Origin: UBA2210 sp036825195
Lineage (GTDB): Bacteria > Desulfobacterota > Syntrophia > Syntrophales > UBA2210
Direction: 5' to 3'
DNA length: 30,702 nt
Assembly (NCBI GenBank): GCA_036825195.1
Contig: DAISYQ010000039.1
Location: 1-30,702, forward strand
Shown: positions 7,667-15,092 of the stretch, one piece after another
Numbering within the stretch: the first letter of the stretch is position 1
How the letters are laid out: each line of letters begins with the position of its first letter
Made by a program: the position numbers and the translations under genes
Notes under the pieces: generated by a model
Database searches by the model: none
Seen by the model: the letters and a program-made list of their open reading frames with translations, nothing else
Told to the model about the DNA's origin: nothing

Positions 7667-9043
7667 TCAATCCACTGAGCGCATCTGCTCCATTATGGCT
7701 TCTGATAGGGTCGGATGGGCGTGGATCATTTCCGCAATATCCTTTGGCAACAACCCGTTGGTCTTGGCCAACAGGATCTCATGGATCAGTTCCGTAGCGT
7801 TATGCCCCACAATATGAGAGCCTAAAATCTCAAAGGTATCAGGATCATAGAGGGTTTTAATCATTCCGTCGGTTTTTCCGATCGCAACGGCCTTTCCCAC
7901 TCCCCTGTACGGATAGATGGCCTTTTTATAGGGTATGTTCTGTTCTTTTGCTTGGTCTTCTCTCAGACCGAAACTTGCCAGTTGCGGTTCACAGTAGATA
8001 GCCGATGGTATCTCATTCGGATCGATTCGAAGCGGAGGTGTGCGCCCGGAAATATACTCAACGGCAATTTCACCTTCCCTCGAAGCAACATGAGCAAGAA
8101 GCGGTGTCCGTACCACATCGCCGATGGCATATACCCCTTCGACCTTTGTCTGGTAGTAGTCGGCTACTGGGATATACCCTTTTTCGGTTTTCAGTCCTAT
8201 ATTTCCGAGACCGATTGCATCGGTGTTCGGAGTTCGTCCGAAGACGCATAGAACCTTGTCGGCTTCTATTTGCCTTGAACTCCCGTCTTTTAATGAAAGG
8301 GTTACCGTTACATTTCCTGCTGTTTTCTCCAGGGAATTCGCCCGTGCTCCGGTAATGATATCGATGCCGTAATCCTTAAATGAACCGGTGAGAACGGCAG
8401 TCGCCCGTGCGTCTTCAACGGGGAGAATGTGTTTTTCCATCTCTATGAGGTGTACCTTGACACCGAATCGGTTCATGATATAGGCAAACTCGCACCCAAT
8501 GGCACCGGCGCCAAGTATGATCAAGCTCTCGGGAAGTTTTTTGAGAGAAAGGATTCCGGTGGAGGAAAGGACCTGTTTTTCATCAAACTCAAATCCCTTC
8601 ATCTCCAAAGGACGGGAGCCGGTGGCAATGATAATGTTTTTTCCCGTAATCTCGGTGTGATCTTCAAGGACTACCCTGTGTTTCGAAAGAATCCGCGCGG
8701 TTCCCCGAATAACCTCGACCTTTTGTCTTTTCAATAAAAACTCTACACCGGTTACTAAGGATCGGACAGCTTCCCTTGATTGGTTATGTACATATCCGTA
8801 ATCAAAAGCTCTTGCGTCAACGGACACTCCCATCTTTTCCAAGTGAAACCGGGAATGGAAGATGCCCGCCTGATGTATGAGATTTTTCGTCGGTATGCAT
8901 CCCCGGTTCAGACAGACACCGCCGAGGGTGTCCTTCTCAATGATACACGCCTTCAGACCTAACCGAGCGGCTTTGATGCCGGCCGTATAACCGCCGGGAC
9001 CGGCCCCGATTATTATCACATCATATTCAGTCGTTGCTGTCAT
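7667..9043 (-). CDS. lpdA: dihydrolipoyl dehydrogenase (L-protein / E3)
   Basis: The enzyme reoxidises dihydrolipoyl groups on GcvH (and on any 2-oxoacid dehydrogenase E2) using NAD+. The 458 residues are typical. Visible features are the N-terminal FAD motif GAGPGGYTAGIKAA (residues 13-26), the redox-active disulfide CX4C in GGVCLNRGCIPTK (C44 and C49), a central NAD-binding GAGAIGCEFAY, the second FAD motif GVYAIGDV, and the C-terminal HAHPTLSEAI carrying the catalytic His-Glu pair. It is on the opposite strand from the gcv operon and converges on it with a 65-base gap. It is last in a minus-strand run beginning with PTS genes, about 69 bases after the pyrD stop, so it may be co-transcribed with pyrD. 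A short imperfect hairpin lies in the convergent gap, but no convincing terminator. Confidence 0.95.
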   Translation of the reverse strand: MTATTEYDVIIIGAGPGGYTAGIKAARLGLKACIIEKDTLGGVCLNRGCIPTKNLIHQAGIFHSRFHLEKMGVSVDARAFDYGYVHNQSREAVRSLVTGVEFLLKRQKVEVIRGTARILSKHRVVLEDHTEITGKNIIIATGSRPLEMKGFEFDEKQVLSSTGILSLKKLPESLIILGAGAIGCEFAYIMNRFGVKVHLIEMEKHILPVEDARATAVLTGSFKDYGIDIITGARANSLEKTAGNVTVTLSLKDGSSRQIEADKVLCVFGRTPNTDAIGLGNIGLKTEKGYIPVADYYQTKVEGVYAIGDVVRTPLLAHVASREGEIAVEYISGRTPPLRIDPNEIPSAIYCEPQLASFGLREDQAKEQNIPYKKAIYPYRGVGKAVAIGKTDGMIKTLYDPDTFEILGSHIVGHNATELIHEILLAKTNGLLPKDIAEMIHAHPTLSEAIMEQMRSVD

Positions 9044-9112
9044 TTTTAGAAGCCTGGTTTTATGTTGTTCTCAATTATAATTCATGGAAGATCGGGAGGA
9101 ACGCAGGCCGGA

Positions 9113-10027
9113 TTATATCTTGAGAGTTCCGATCAGATCATGAATGTCGTCAATGCCCCTTTTCGACAGGTACGCCTCCATATCATCGATAATATCAACA
9201 GTAACTCCCGGGTTTATGAAGTTTGCCGTTCCCACCTGTATCGCTTGGGCACCTACAATGAAAAATTCAAGGGCATCACGGGCATTCATTATTCCACCTA
9301 CACCAATCACCGGTATGGAAACGGCATTGACCACCTCCCATACCATCCTGAGCGCGACCGGTTTAATCGCCGGTCCGGACAGCCCACCGGTGACGTTCTT
9401 GAGACGGGGCATCCTCTTCTCTATATCTACCGACATCCCTGTAATCGTATTGATGACGGACAGGGCATCGGCACCTGCGGCTTCGACTTTCCGCGCGATC
9501 TTTGTTATATCCGTTACGTTCGGGGTAAGTTTCACGATAACGGGAAGACGGGAGACGCCCTTTACGGCGCTCGTAACCTCTCCCGCGATAACCGGGTCGG
9601 AACCGAAGCTGACCCCTCCTTTCTTGACATTGGGGCAGGATATATTAACCTCGATTGCCGCCACTCCCGCGGCATCGTTGAGAATTTCTGAAACCTTTAC
9701 GTAGTCCTCGATAGTTTCTCCAAAAATATTCGCAATTATTGGAGAATTAATGCAACGAAGTCCGGGCAGTTTATCGTCGATAAAGGCCCGTACACCCACA
9801 TTCTGAAGACCAACGGCATTGAGCATCCCCGAAGCCGTTTCTACGATCCTCGGCGGCATATTTCCGGTTCTCGGATTGAGTGACAACCCCTTTACTATGA
9901 TAGCGCCCAGGCGATCGAGATCAAGATAATCGGAATATTCCTCACCATAACCGAATGTTCCCGATGCGGTCATGACGGGGTTTTTTAGCGTCAAACCCCC
10001 TATATCGACGGTCATATTAACGTTCAT
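9113..10027 (-). CDS. pyrD: dihydroorotate dehydrogenase B, catalytic subunit
   Basis: PyrD (class 1B) oxidises dihydroorotate to orotate in pyrimidine synthesis, using FMN and passing electrons to PyrK. I choose the ATG at 10027 (304 residues, MNVNMTVDIGGLTLKNPV), one base after the pyrK stop; a longer reading from 10072 would overlap pyrK. Family features are NPVMTASGTFGYG near residue 15, IIVKGLSLNPRTGNMPPRI, the active-site base cysteine in NISCPNVKKGG (class 1 enzymes use Cys, class 2 use Ser), KLTPNVTDI, and the C-terminal phosphate-binding stretch IPVIGVGGIMNARDALEF. The pyrK neighbour confirms the NAD-linked class 1B enzyme, suited to anaerobic life. No other pyrimidine gene is in the window. 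Confidence 0.95.
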   Translation of the reverse strand: MNVNMTVDIGGLTLKNPVMTASGTFGYGEEYSDYLDLDRLGAIIVKGLSLNPRTGNMPPRIVETASGMLNAVGLQNVGVRAFIDDKLPGLRCINSPIIANIFGETIEDYVKVSEILNDAAGVAAIEVNISCPNVKKGGVSFGSDPVIAGEVTSAVKGVSRLPVIVKLTPNVTDITKIARKVEAAGADALSVINTITGMSVDIEKRMPRLKNVTGGLSGPAIKPVALRMVWEVVNAVSIPVIGVGGIMNARDALEFFIVGAQAIQVGTANFINPGVTVDIIDDMEAYLSKRGIDDIHDLIGTLKI

Positions 10028-10028
10028 G

Positions 10029-10853
10029 TCACTGTCCGTTGCCTGCACTAAAGTGGATACGATGGATATCAAATACCGGCCCTTCTTTGCAAACCCTCAT
10101 AAACCCCTCGCCCGTTTCGTCGGAGGTTATCTTCACGACACAGCCAAGACAGGCCCCGATACCGCATGCCATACGTTCTTCAAGGGAAACTTGGCAGGCA
10201 TAAGTTCTGTTCAGTAGCAGTTTCTGCAGACTCTTGAGCATTGGATTTGGCCCACAGGAGTATATTCGAGTTCTATCGTCGAGATAGCGGTCCATATCTT
10301 CTTTGAAGGGTTCCGTGACGGGTCCGTGATACCCTCTGCTTCCATCGTCCGTGCTTATCTTCACCGTGGAGCAAAGATCTTCAATCTTTTCGAGTCCTGC
10401 CAGAGACTCCGAACTTCCCGCTCCAAGATAACATATCACATCAGTCCCACTACTGTTTTTACGGTAGTATTCGGCGAGGAATGAGAGGGGTGCGATACCG
10501 ACCCCTCCGGCGATGAGCACTGCCGTCTTACCCGTCGGTGGAATATCGAATCCCTTCCCAAGCGGCCCCAGTATCTTCAGGGTATCGCCCTCTCGAAGTT
10601 CGGAAAAGGCTTCCGTCCCCTTCCCCACGACCTTGTACAGAATCTCAATGTACGTATTGCTTCCATGAGAGTATGCAGAGTAAATACTAAAGGGTCTGGA
10701 GAGGAACGGATCGCCACCCTTTTCCATCCTTACCATGACGAACTGTCCCGGGTGTGATGCCATGAAGGAGGCCGGTACCTGTAAAACCATCAGAAAATGC
10801 CCCGGAATGGTTTCTCTTTGTGAGTATACTGTTACGGAGTTATAGGGGTTCAT
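10029..10853 (-). CDS. pyrK: dihydroorotate dehydrogenase B, electron transfer subunit PyrK
   Basis: PyrK is the FAD and [2Fe-2S] subunit that moves electrons from PyrD to NAD+. I choose the ATG at 10853 (274 residues, MNPYNSVTVYSQ), which overlaps the rimI stop as ATGA and has GAGAG upstream; a start nine codons earlier is possible. The ferredoxin-reductase fold is shown by DPFLSRPFSIYS (FAD binding), GPLGKGFDIP, and AVLIAGGVGIAPLSFLA (NAD domain). The iron-sulfur ligands are the C-terminal motif CGIGACLGCVVKI plus the cysteine in RVCKEGPVF. Adjacency to pyrD settles the function over other members of this reductase family. It is part of a compact minus-strand run, rimI to lpdA. Confidence 0.94.
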   Translation of the reverse strand: MNPYNSVTVYSQRETIPGHFLMVLQVPASFMASHPGQFVMVRMEKGGDPFLSRPFSIYSAYSHGSNTYIEILYKVVGKGTEAFSELREGDTLKILGPLGKGFDIPPTGKTAVLIAGGVGIAPLSFLAEYYRKNSSGTDVICYLGAGSSESLAGLEKIEDLCSTVKISTDDGSRGYHGPVTEPFKEDMDRYLDDRTRIYSCGPNPMLKSLQKLLLNRTYACQVSLEERMACGIGACLGCVVKITSDETGEGFMRVCKEGPVFDIHRIHFSAGNGQ

Positions 10854-11320
10854 AATTCTCTCATTTCCAGATTCGCCCACATGACAAGGGCGTCTTCACC
10901 TGTCTCGGCGTAGTAACGTGGTCGTATTCCTTCTACCACAAAGCCGAATCCTTTGTACAATGCTAAGGCAGCCTCATTCGATTTTCTTACCTCAAGAGTA
11001 CAATGAATGGCATCTTTACCGGAAGATATAACCATCATTTCCGCGAGGAGTGTCGAAGCCACACCGTGCCGTTTCCAGTTTTTATGTACGGCGATATTCC
11101 TGAGGTGAACCTCATCACTGACGATTGCAAAACTGATATACCCGACTATATGTCCATTCACAACGGCTACGAGATCATGACAGAAAGGGTATTGCATTTC
11201 ATCCAGAAACATGGCTTTTGACCAAGGTGCGGGAAAGGAGGTCCGTTCAATCGACAGGACATCATCCATATCCTCCGCAATCATGTCGCGTATTTCTATG
11301 TCGATCGCTTTCTTCACCAT
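10850..11320 (-). CDS. rimI: GNAT N-acetyltransferase, probable ribosomal-protein S18 alanine N-acetyltransferase RimI
   Basis: This 156-residue protein has a single GNAT domain. It shows the RimI-like N-terminus (IRDMIAEDMDDVLSIERTSFPAPWS), the acetyl-CoA loop in HLRNIAVHKNWKRHGVAS, TLEVRKSNEAALALYKGFGF and the terminal RPRYYAETGEDALVM. RimI acetylates the N-terminal alanine of ribosomal protein S18. Length and motif match RimI closely, but distinguishing it from other protein acetyltransferases would need a phylogeny. In many bacteria rimI neighbours tsaB or tsaD; here tsaD is about 11 kb away on the same strand. It starts 15 bases after the EIIC stop and overlaps pyrK by four bases. I see no strong ribosome binding site at the chosen ATG. 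Confidence 0.85.
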   Translation of the reverse strand: MVKKAIDIEIRDMIAEDMDDVLSIERTSFPAPWSKAMFLDEMQYPFCHDLVAVVNGHIVGYISFAIVSDEVHLRNIAVHKNWKRHGVASTLLAEMMVISSGKDAIHCTLEVRKSNEAALALYKGFGFVVEGIRPRYYAETGEDALVMWANLEMREL

Positions 11321-11335
11321 TCGTATAAAAACCGT

Positions 11336-12022
11336 CTAACAGATTTTCATAATCAGGGTTATAAGAAGAAAAAATCCCGCAAATACCGGCACTGTACCGC
11401 GCAATTTTATTGTGCTCAGGGCTACCGCGATACCGAGGAGGGGGATAAAAAAGTAGATATACGAGAGGGCATGTAAAAATCTCTCCGGAAGGATGGGAAA
11501 CAACCATTTGAGAATCGCCACACCCGGTACCAGGCTAACAAAAATAACAACAAACGCACCCACAAACGTCTTTATAAGTCCCTGCATATGTTCCCGTGCA
11601 AGCCGTTGTATATCGCCCACCCGGGCAAACTCAATGGCTCGTTGGGAGAGTATTTCGTTTGTTTTTATAATCCATACATCATACCGCTGGACAAGGATGC
11701 CCAAAGGGAGGAAGAGGAGAATGGACAGCGTCATCAGCTCATGGGGAGGAGGTCCCGATTCCTTTCCTGCCAGTATGGCTCCGGCCGTTGCTAGGACAGC
11801 GACGACCGAATCATTGGGTGGGACGTACAGCCCCATCGGTGACCTGTCGATCCACAGCAACTCTATAAAAGCACCTATTATCAGACCGGTGAGCGGTTCG
11901 GAAAGTAAAATTCCTATGAGTGGTCCGATTACAACGGGCCTCGATATCATGGCCTGAAGAAACACTTTGTCCAAACATAAAACACCACCTACTATGGCCA
12001 CTTCAAAGAAATTAAACCACAT
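11336..12022 (-). CDS. PTS mannose/fructose/sorbose-family EIIC component
   Basis: This 228-residue, highly hydrophobic protein has roughly six to seven predicted membrane segments and resembles EIIC of the mannose family. The typical loop IDRSPMGLYVPPNDSVVAVLATAGA is present, split over residues 58-83. In complete transporters EIIC pairs with EIID to form the sugar channel. EIID is absent here: the next gene is rimI. The ATG has a good AAGGG upstream, nine bases after EIIB. In related deltaproteobacteria incomplete mannose-type PTS sets are known and are thought to be partly regulatory; a loss of sugar transport here is inference. Confidence 0.85.
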   Translation of the reverse strand: MWFNFFEVAIVGGVLCLDKVFLQAMISRPVVIGPLIGILLSEPLTGLIIGAFIELLWIDRSPMGLYVPPNDSVVAVLATAGAILAGKESGPPPHELMTLSILLFLPLGILVQRYDVWIIKTNEILSQRAIEFARVGDIQRLAREHMQGLIKTFVGAFVVIFVSLVPGVAILKWLFPILPERFLHALSYIYFFIPLLGIAVALSTIKLRGTVPVFAGFFLLITLIMKIC

Positions 12023-12031
12023 GATATGCCC

Positions 12032-12574
12032 TTAAGGTCTGTGATGAATGTTATATTGAGAATTGCGGTATTTCTTTACCACTTCCAGAAAATCAACCGG
12101 TCTGTCCCTCGGAACACACCGTATCTCTATCTTAATTCCTGAATTGGCAAGCAGCATTAGATCTTCCATGTTGCTTTTATTCAACGATATGGACATCGTC
12201 GGCTGGCATATACAATCATCGTTATGGATATTGCCTATATTTAACCTGTCGAACCTGAATCCCAGTTTATAGGCCCTGAGAAGATCTTCTATGGTACTGA
12301 ATAAGATAATACTTCTCTTTTCTGTATAGTTTTTGTAAGCAAGTCCTGTGGAAAACTTTTCGATACTATAGACGCGCGTCTCTATTTCTCGAGGCACAGC
12401 CATTTTTATTACAGATTCGCGAAACAGGTCATTCGCTACATCGTCATTCACCACTACAATGTGCGATGCACCGATAAAGGGAACCCACGCCTCCAATATC
12501 TGACCATGGACAAGCCTGTTGTCAATTCTTATCAGAGAAGGATCCATCTGTGGAAGAGGTTGCGGATTAATCAT
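12032..12574 (-). CDS. PTS mannose/fructose/sorbose-family EIIB component
   Basis: EIIB receives a phosphate from EIIA on a histidine and normally passes it to the sugar at EIIC/EIID. The family motif IRIDNRLVHGQILEAWVPF is near the N-terminus, and the histidine in LVHGQ is the phosphorylation site. The 180 residues include a nine-residue extension before MDPSLIRID; a start at 12547 would remove it. I keep the ATG at 12574 because it overlaps the EIIA stop by eight bases (ATGATTAA), a coupling arrangement. The protein is soluble, with no membrane segment. It lies between EIIA and EIIC in the same run. With EIID missing, its phosphate acceptor is unclear. Confidence 0.88.
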   Translation of the reverse strand: MINPQPLPQMDPSLIRIDNRLVHGQILEAWVPFIGASHIVVVNDDVANDLFRESVIKMAVPREIETRVYSIEKFSTGLAYKNYTEKRSIILFSTIEDLLRAYKLGFRFDRLNIGNIHNDDCICQPTMSISLNKSNMEDLMLLANSGIKIEIRCVPRDRPVDFLEVVKKYRNSQYNIHHRP

Positions 12575-12977
12575 CGGCCTTTCTGTTCAATATCTCACTG
12601 GCGAGATAGATATTTTTTTTACCATAAGCCTTTATAAGATTAGCAAATTCAGCAAGCTTTGTCTCATCCCGTATATCCGATATCTTGAGCAGCATAGGGA
12701 GATTTACACCGGTCACCACCTCTACCTTTTCTTTTTGCAGGAACGAAAGGGATATATTTGAAGGGGTTCCTCCAAACAGATCAGTCATGATGAGCACTCC
12801 CTGCCCTGAATCGGCCTTCTTTATGGCAGAGGTAATCTCTCGTTTAATATCTTCTACACCCTTTGTTGCATCAAGTGAGACAGAAGCTATCCCTTTTATA
12901 TCACCCTTGATCATCTCGGCGGCTTTTATCAGCTCATATCCGAGGTTGCCATGAGTTATAATCAGTACACCAATCAT
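12567..12977 (-). CDS. PTS mannose-family EIIA component
   Basis: EIIA accepts phosphate from HPr. I choose the ATG at 12977 (136 residues, MIGVLIITHGNLGYELI), preceded by a GGGGGG stretch five bases upstream; a start ten codons earlier gives a poorer N-terminus. The phosphorylated histidine is H9 in ITHGNLG. The segment VLIMTDLFGGTPSNIS is diagnostic for the EIIA-man fold. It heads the minus-strand run EIIA-EIIB-EIIC-rimI-pyrK-pyrD-lpdA and is divergent from the Nudix gene over a perfect inverted repeat. HPr, enzyme I and HPr kinase genes are not in the window. Confidence 0.88.
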   Translation of the reverse strand: MIGVLIITHGNLGYELIKAAEMIKGDIKGIASVSLDATKGVEDIKREITSAIKKADSGQGVLIMTDLFGGTPSNISLSFLQKEKVEVVTGVNLPMLLKISDIRDETKLAEFANLIKAYGKKNIYLASEILNRKADD

Positions 12978-13028
12978 CGCGACCCCCCAAACTATCTCTT
13001 TTTGCATGGACAGTAAATAAATAACCCA

Positions 13029-13060
13029 TGCATGTCAAGAAAATCCGTCCTTGACATGCA
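13029..13060. repeat. perfect 11-bp inverted repeat in the divergent Nudix/PTS promoter region
   Basis: TGCATGTCAAG (13029-13039) and CTTGACATGCA (13050-13060) are exact reverse complements separated by ten bases. Each arm contains a consensus TTGACA pointing outward: 13051-13056 on the plus strand and 13033-13038 read on the minus strand. A third, looser copy (GCATGGACAG) lies at 13004-13013. The arrangement fits an operator for a dimeric regulator controlling both directions, or a chance palindrome formed by two -35 boxes. It is not followed by a T-run, so a terminator is unlikely. Confidence 0.65.
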
Positions 13061-13080
13061 GATATCCGTCCATTTATATT
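13051..13080 (+). promoter_or_regulatory. candidate sigma70 promoter for the Nudix gene
   Basis: TTGACA (13051-13056), a full consensus -35, is followed after 18 bases by TATATT (13075-13080). Transcription would begin near 13087, only about seven bases before the first ATG (13094). This favours either a nearly leaderless message or use of the second in-frame ATG at 13109. The -35 box lies in the right arm of the inverted repeat. Confidence 0.5.
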
Positions 13081-13093
13081 TCCGAGATCAAAT

Positions 13094-13573
13094 ATGGCGG
13101 GTATTTCGATGAGCATAAAGATCAAGAATTTCTGTCCAAACTGCGGTGCTGAACTAGAGGGATATAAAAACCCAACACCCACGGTCGATATTATTATCAA
13201 GATTGAAGGAAGGGGTATCATCCTGATAAAAAGAAAAAACGAACCAATTGGCTGGGCTATTCCCGGCGGTTTTGTTGATTATGGAGAATCGCTTGAGGAT
13301 GCAGCCGTAAGAGAAGCCTGGGAAGAAACATCGCTGGATGTGGAACTTGAAGGCCAGCTACGGACATACTCGAGACCCGATAGAGATCCGCGGCAACACA
13401 CCATATCCACAGTTTTTACTGCTACCGGAAAGGGTGTTCCTCGTGCCGCGGATGATGCCGCTGAGATTGGGATCTTTACGGAAGACACCCTGCCGGATCC
13501 CATTATGTTTGATCACCGGGAGATACTCGCCGATTACTTCAGCATGGTCAGAGACGAAGAGAGACGTACGTAA
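13094..13573 (+). CDS. Nudix hydrolase with N-terminal CPNCG motif
   Basis: Nudix enzymes cleave nucleoside diphosphates linked to another group. The box is complete apart from its last glycine: G59, E65, R73, E74, E77 and E78 fit GX5EX7REUXEE, while the usual glycine after the acids is S80. The N-terminus has CPNCGAELEG, a single CXXC that looks like half of a zinc ribbon; no second pair is present. This layout is common in small ADP-ribose or nucleotide-sugar pyrophosphatase-like Nudix proteins, but substrate cannot be read from sequence. Length is 159 residues from the first ATG; a start at 13109 (MSIKIKNF) has a GGCGGG upstream and agrees better with the predicted transcription start. It is divergent from the PTS genes and converges on the small gene at 13580. 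Confidence 0.9.
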   Translation: MAGISMSIKIKNFCPNCGAELEGYKNPTPTVDIIIKIEGRGIILIKRKNEPIGWAIPGGFVDYGESLEDAAVREAWEETSLDVELEGQLRTYSRPDRDPRQHTISTVFTATGKGVPRAADDAAEIGIFTEDTLPDPIMFDHREILADYFSMVRDEERRT

Positions 13574-13579
13574 ATCACC

Positions 13580-13864
13580 TTATTCTTCCCATATACGTTT
13601 CCATACGCCAAGCATATATTCATAGGTCAGGCTTTTCATATCACCGGTTCCGATCTCGACCGGATTTTCAAGGAAACAAGTACAAGGGTCTATCTGTGCG
13701 TAGGAAAGCACAAACTGATCATAATCATTGTAATCATTCTTAGAAAAAATCTTTTCATAATCAATGGGATTGTCGGCCTCGATTGAAAACGTACAATAAT
13801 CGATCCCGGTATCTATACAGCCAAATATCTTTTCTCCAAGCTTCTCAATACTCACCACCAGCAT
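13580..13864 (-). CDS. hypothetical protein, 94 residues
   Basis: I do not recognise this protein. It fills the space between the Nudix gene and phoH, is acidic and rich in tyrosine and aspartate (for example KNDYNDYDQF near residues 42-51), has four cysteines including a CTC pair, and has no membrane segment or signal peptide. It is probably real: the ATG is preceded by GAGAGG at six bases, no longer overlapping frame competes, and it ends six bases from the convergent Nudix stop. The composition suggests a small soluble globular protein. There is no neighbour on its strand with which to link it. Confidence 0.6.
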   Translation of the reverse strand: MLVVSIEKLGEKIFGCIDTGIDYCTFSIEADNPIDYEKIFSKNDYNDYDQFVLSYAQIDPCTCFLENPVEIGTGDMKSLTYEYMLGVWKRIWEE

Positions 13865-14015
13865 CTGTGTCCTCTCCTCTCCATCTCGTGAGTCGTGTAA
13901 AACCTTTCATTCCCACTCTCTATCTATCATCGGTGTTTTTGAAGTCAAGTGTTGTCGTTACCGGCAAATACGTGTATAGCGCTAATCTGCCAGAGTTGAA
14001 AATGAACAATATCTG

Positions 14016-14044
14016 TTGGATATGCTCGTAAGGTGTGGTAGAAT
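14016..14044 (+). promoter_or_regulatory. candidate promoter for phoH-pgpH-ybeY
   Basis: TTGGAT (14016-14021) and TAGAAT (14039-14044) are 17 bases apart, ending about 31 bases before the phoH start codon. The -10 matches five of six consensus positions; the -35 is weak. Another weaker pair (TTGTCG, then TATAGC after 17 bases) lies about 60 bases further upstream. Consensus matching only. Confidence 0.35.
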
Positions 14045-14075
14045 ACAATAATTACACATACAGGTTGTATAGTAT

Positions 14076-15074
14076 TTGAAAACAAAAACCTATCAAGACG
14101 TTTTTACCAGAAAGATAACCTTCCCTGACAACGACAAACTGAGAATACTGTTGGGAGAATATGATTGCAACCGTAAAGTTGTCGAGAAGTTGGGAAAAGT
14201 GAAGCTCCACTCCAGGGGAGGCACGGTCACCATATCCGGGGACGCGCGCGACTGTGATCTCGTCAAAAACCTTCTATCACAGCTGTATGCCATCATTGAA
14301 AAAGGGTACCCTCTGTATCCTACCGATATAGACTACGCCCACAGAATACTTTCAAAGAACGGCTCTACTGATCTTGAGTCTATATTCCTAGATACCGTCT
14401 TCATCTCGTCAAAAAAGCGGGTGATCACCCCCAAAAGCATGGCGCAGAAGTCGTACATTGATTCCATAAGAAATTACGATATGGTTTTCGGCATCGGTCC
14501 GGCGGGAACAGGCAAGACGTATCTTGCCATGGCCATGGCAGTCGGGGCGCTCCTCGAAAAGAGCGTGAACAGGATCATACTAACAAGACCCGCCGTAGAG
14601 GCCGGCGAACGGCTTGGATTCCTGCCGGGTGATCTTTCGGAAAAGGTGAATCCGTACCTGAGGCCCGTATACGACGCCCTCTATGATATGATGAATTTTG
14701 AGAGGGCATCCGCATTGATCAGCAAGGGAATAATCGAAGTAGCGCCTCTCGCGTTCATGAGGGGAAGAACGCTGAATGATTCTTTTATTATCCTTGATGA
14801 AGCTCAGAATACATCTTCCGAACAGATGAAGATGTTTCTCACGAGACTCGGTTTCGGATCAAAGGCTGTCATAACCGGTGATGTGACACAGACAGATCTG
14901 CCTCCCAATAAGGTGTCGGGGTTGATAGAGGTGATGGATCTCTTGAAGGATGTTGAAGGTATTCGCTTTGTTTACTTTTCTGAAATAGATGTGGTAAGAC
15001 ACCACCTGGTTCAGGAGATTGTACGGGCATATAACCATATGGACAGGAAGAAATCGACGGCAGACAGCCATTGA
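14076..15074 (+). CDS. PhoH family ATPase (PhoH-like / YbeZ)
   Basis: PhoH-like proteins are cytoplasmic P-loop ATPases related to helicase domain 1 and are associated with RNA metabolism, often next to ybeY. The start is a TTG; translation from there aligns with the family N-terminus (KITFPDNDKLRILLGEYD). An N-terminal KH-like region (VKLHSRGGTVTISGD) precedes the ATPase domain. Walker A is GPAGTGKT at residues 141-148, Walker B is FIILDEAQN, and TRLGFGSKAVITGD is a further family block. The 332 residues are typical. It is followed 18 bases later by a 7TM-HD protein and then ybeY, the widely conserved phoH-pgpH-ybeY order. The ribosome binding site is poor (AGG ten bases upstream). Confidence 0.93.
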   Translation: MKTKTYQDVFTRKITFPDNDKLRILLGEYDCNRKVVEKLGKVKLHSRGGTVTISGDARDCDLVKNLLSQLYAIIEKGYPLYPTDIDYAHRILSKNGSTDLESIFLDTVFISSKKRVITPKSMAQKSYIDSIRNYDMVFGIGPAGTGKTYLAMAMAVGALLEKSVNRIILTRPAVEAGERLGFLPGDLSEKVNPYLRPVYDALYDMMNFERASALISKGIIEVAPLAFMRGRTLNDSFIILDEAQNTSSEQMKMFLTRLGFGSKAVITGDVTQTDLPPNKVSGLIEVMDLLKDVEGIRFVYFSEIDVVRHHLVQEIVRAYNHMDRKKSTADSH

Positions 15075-15092
15075 TCGCATACAGATAAATCC

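Noticed and set aside
9062..9691. 209-residue open frame antisense to pyrD
   Set aside because: Overlaps the well-conserved PyrD coding sequence; composition unlike a protein.
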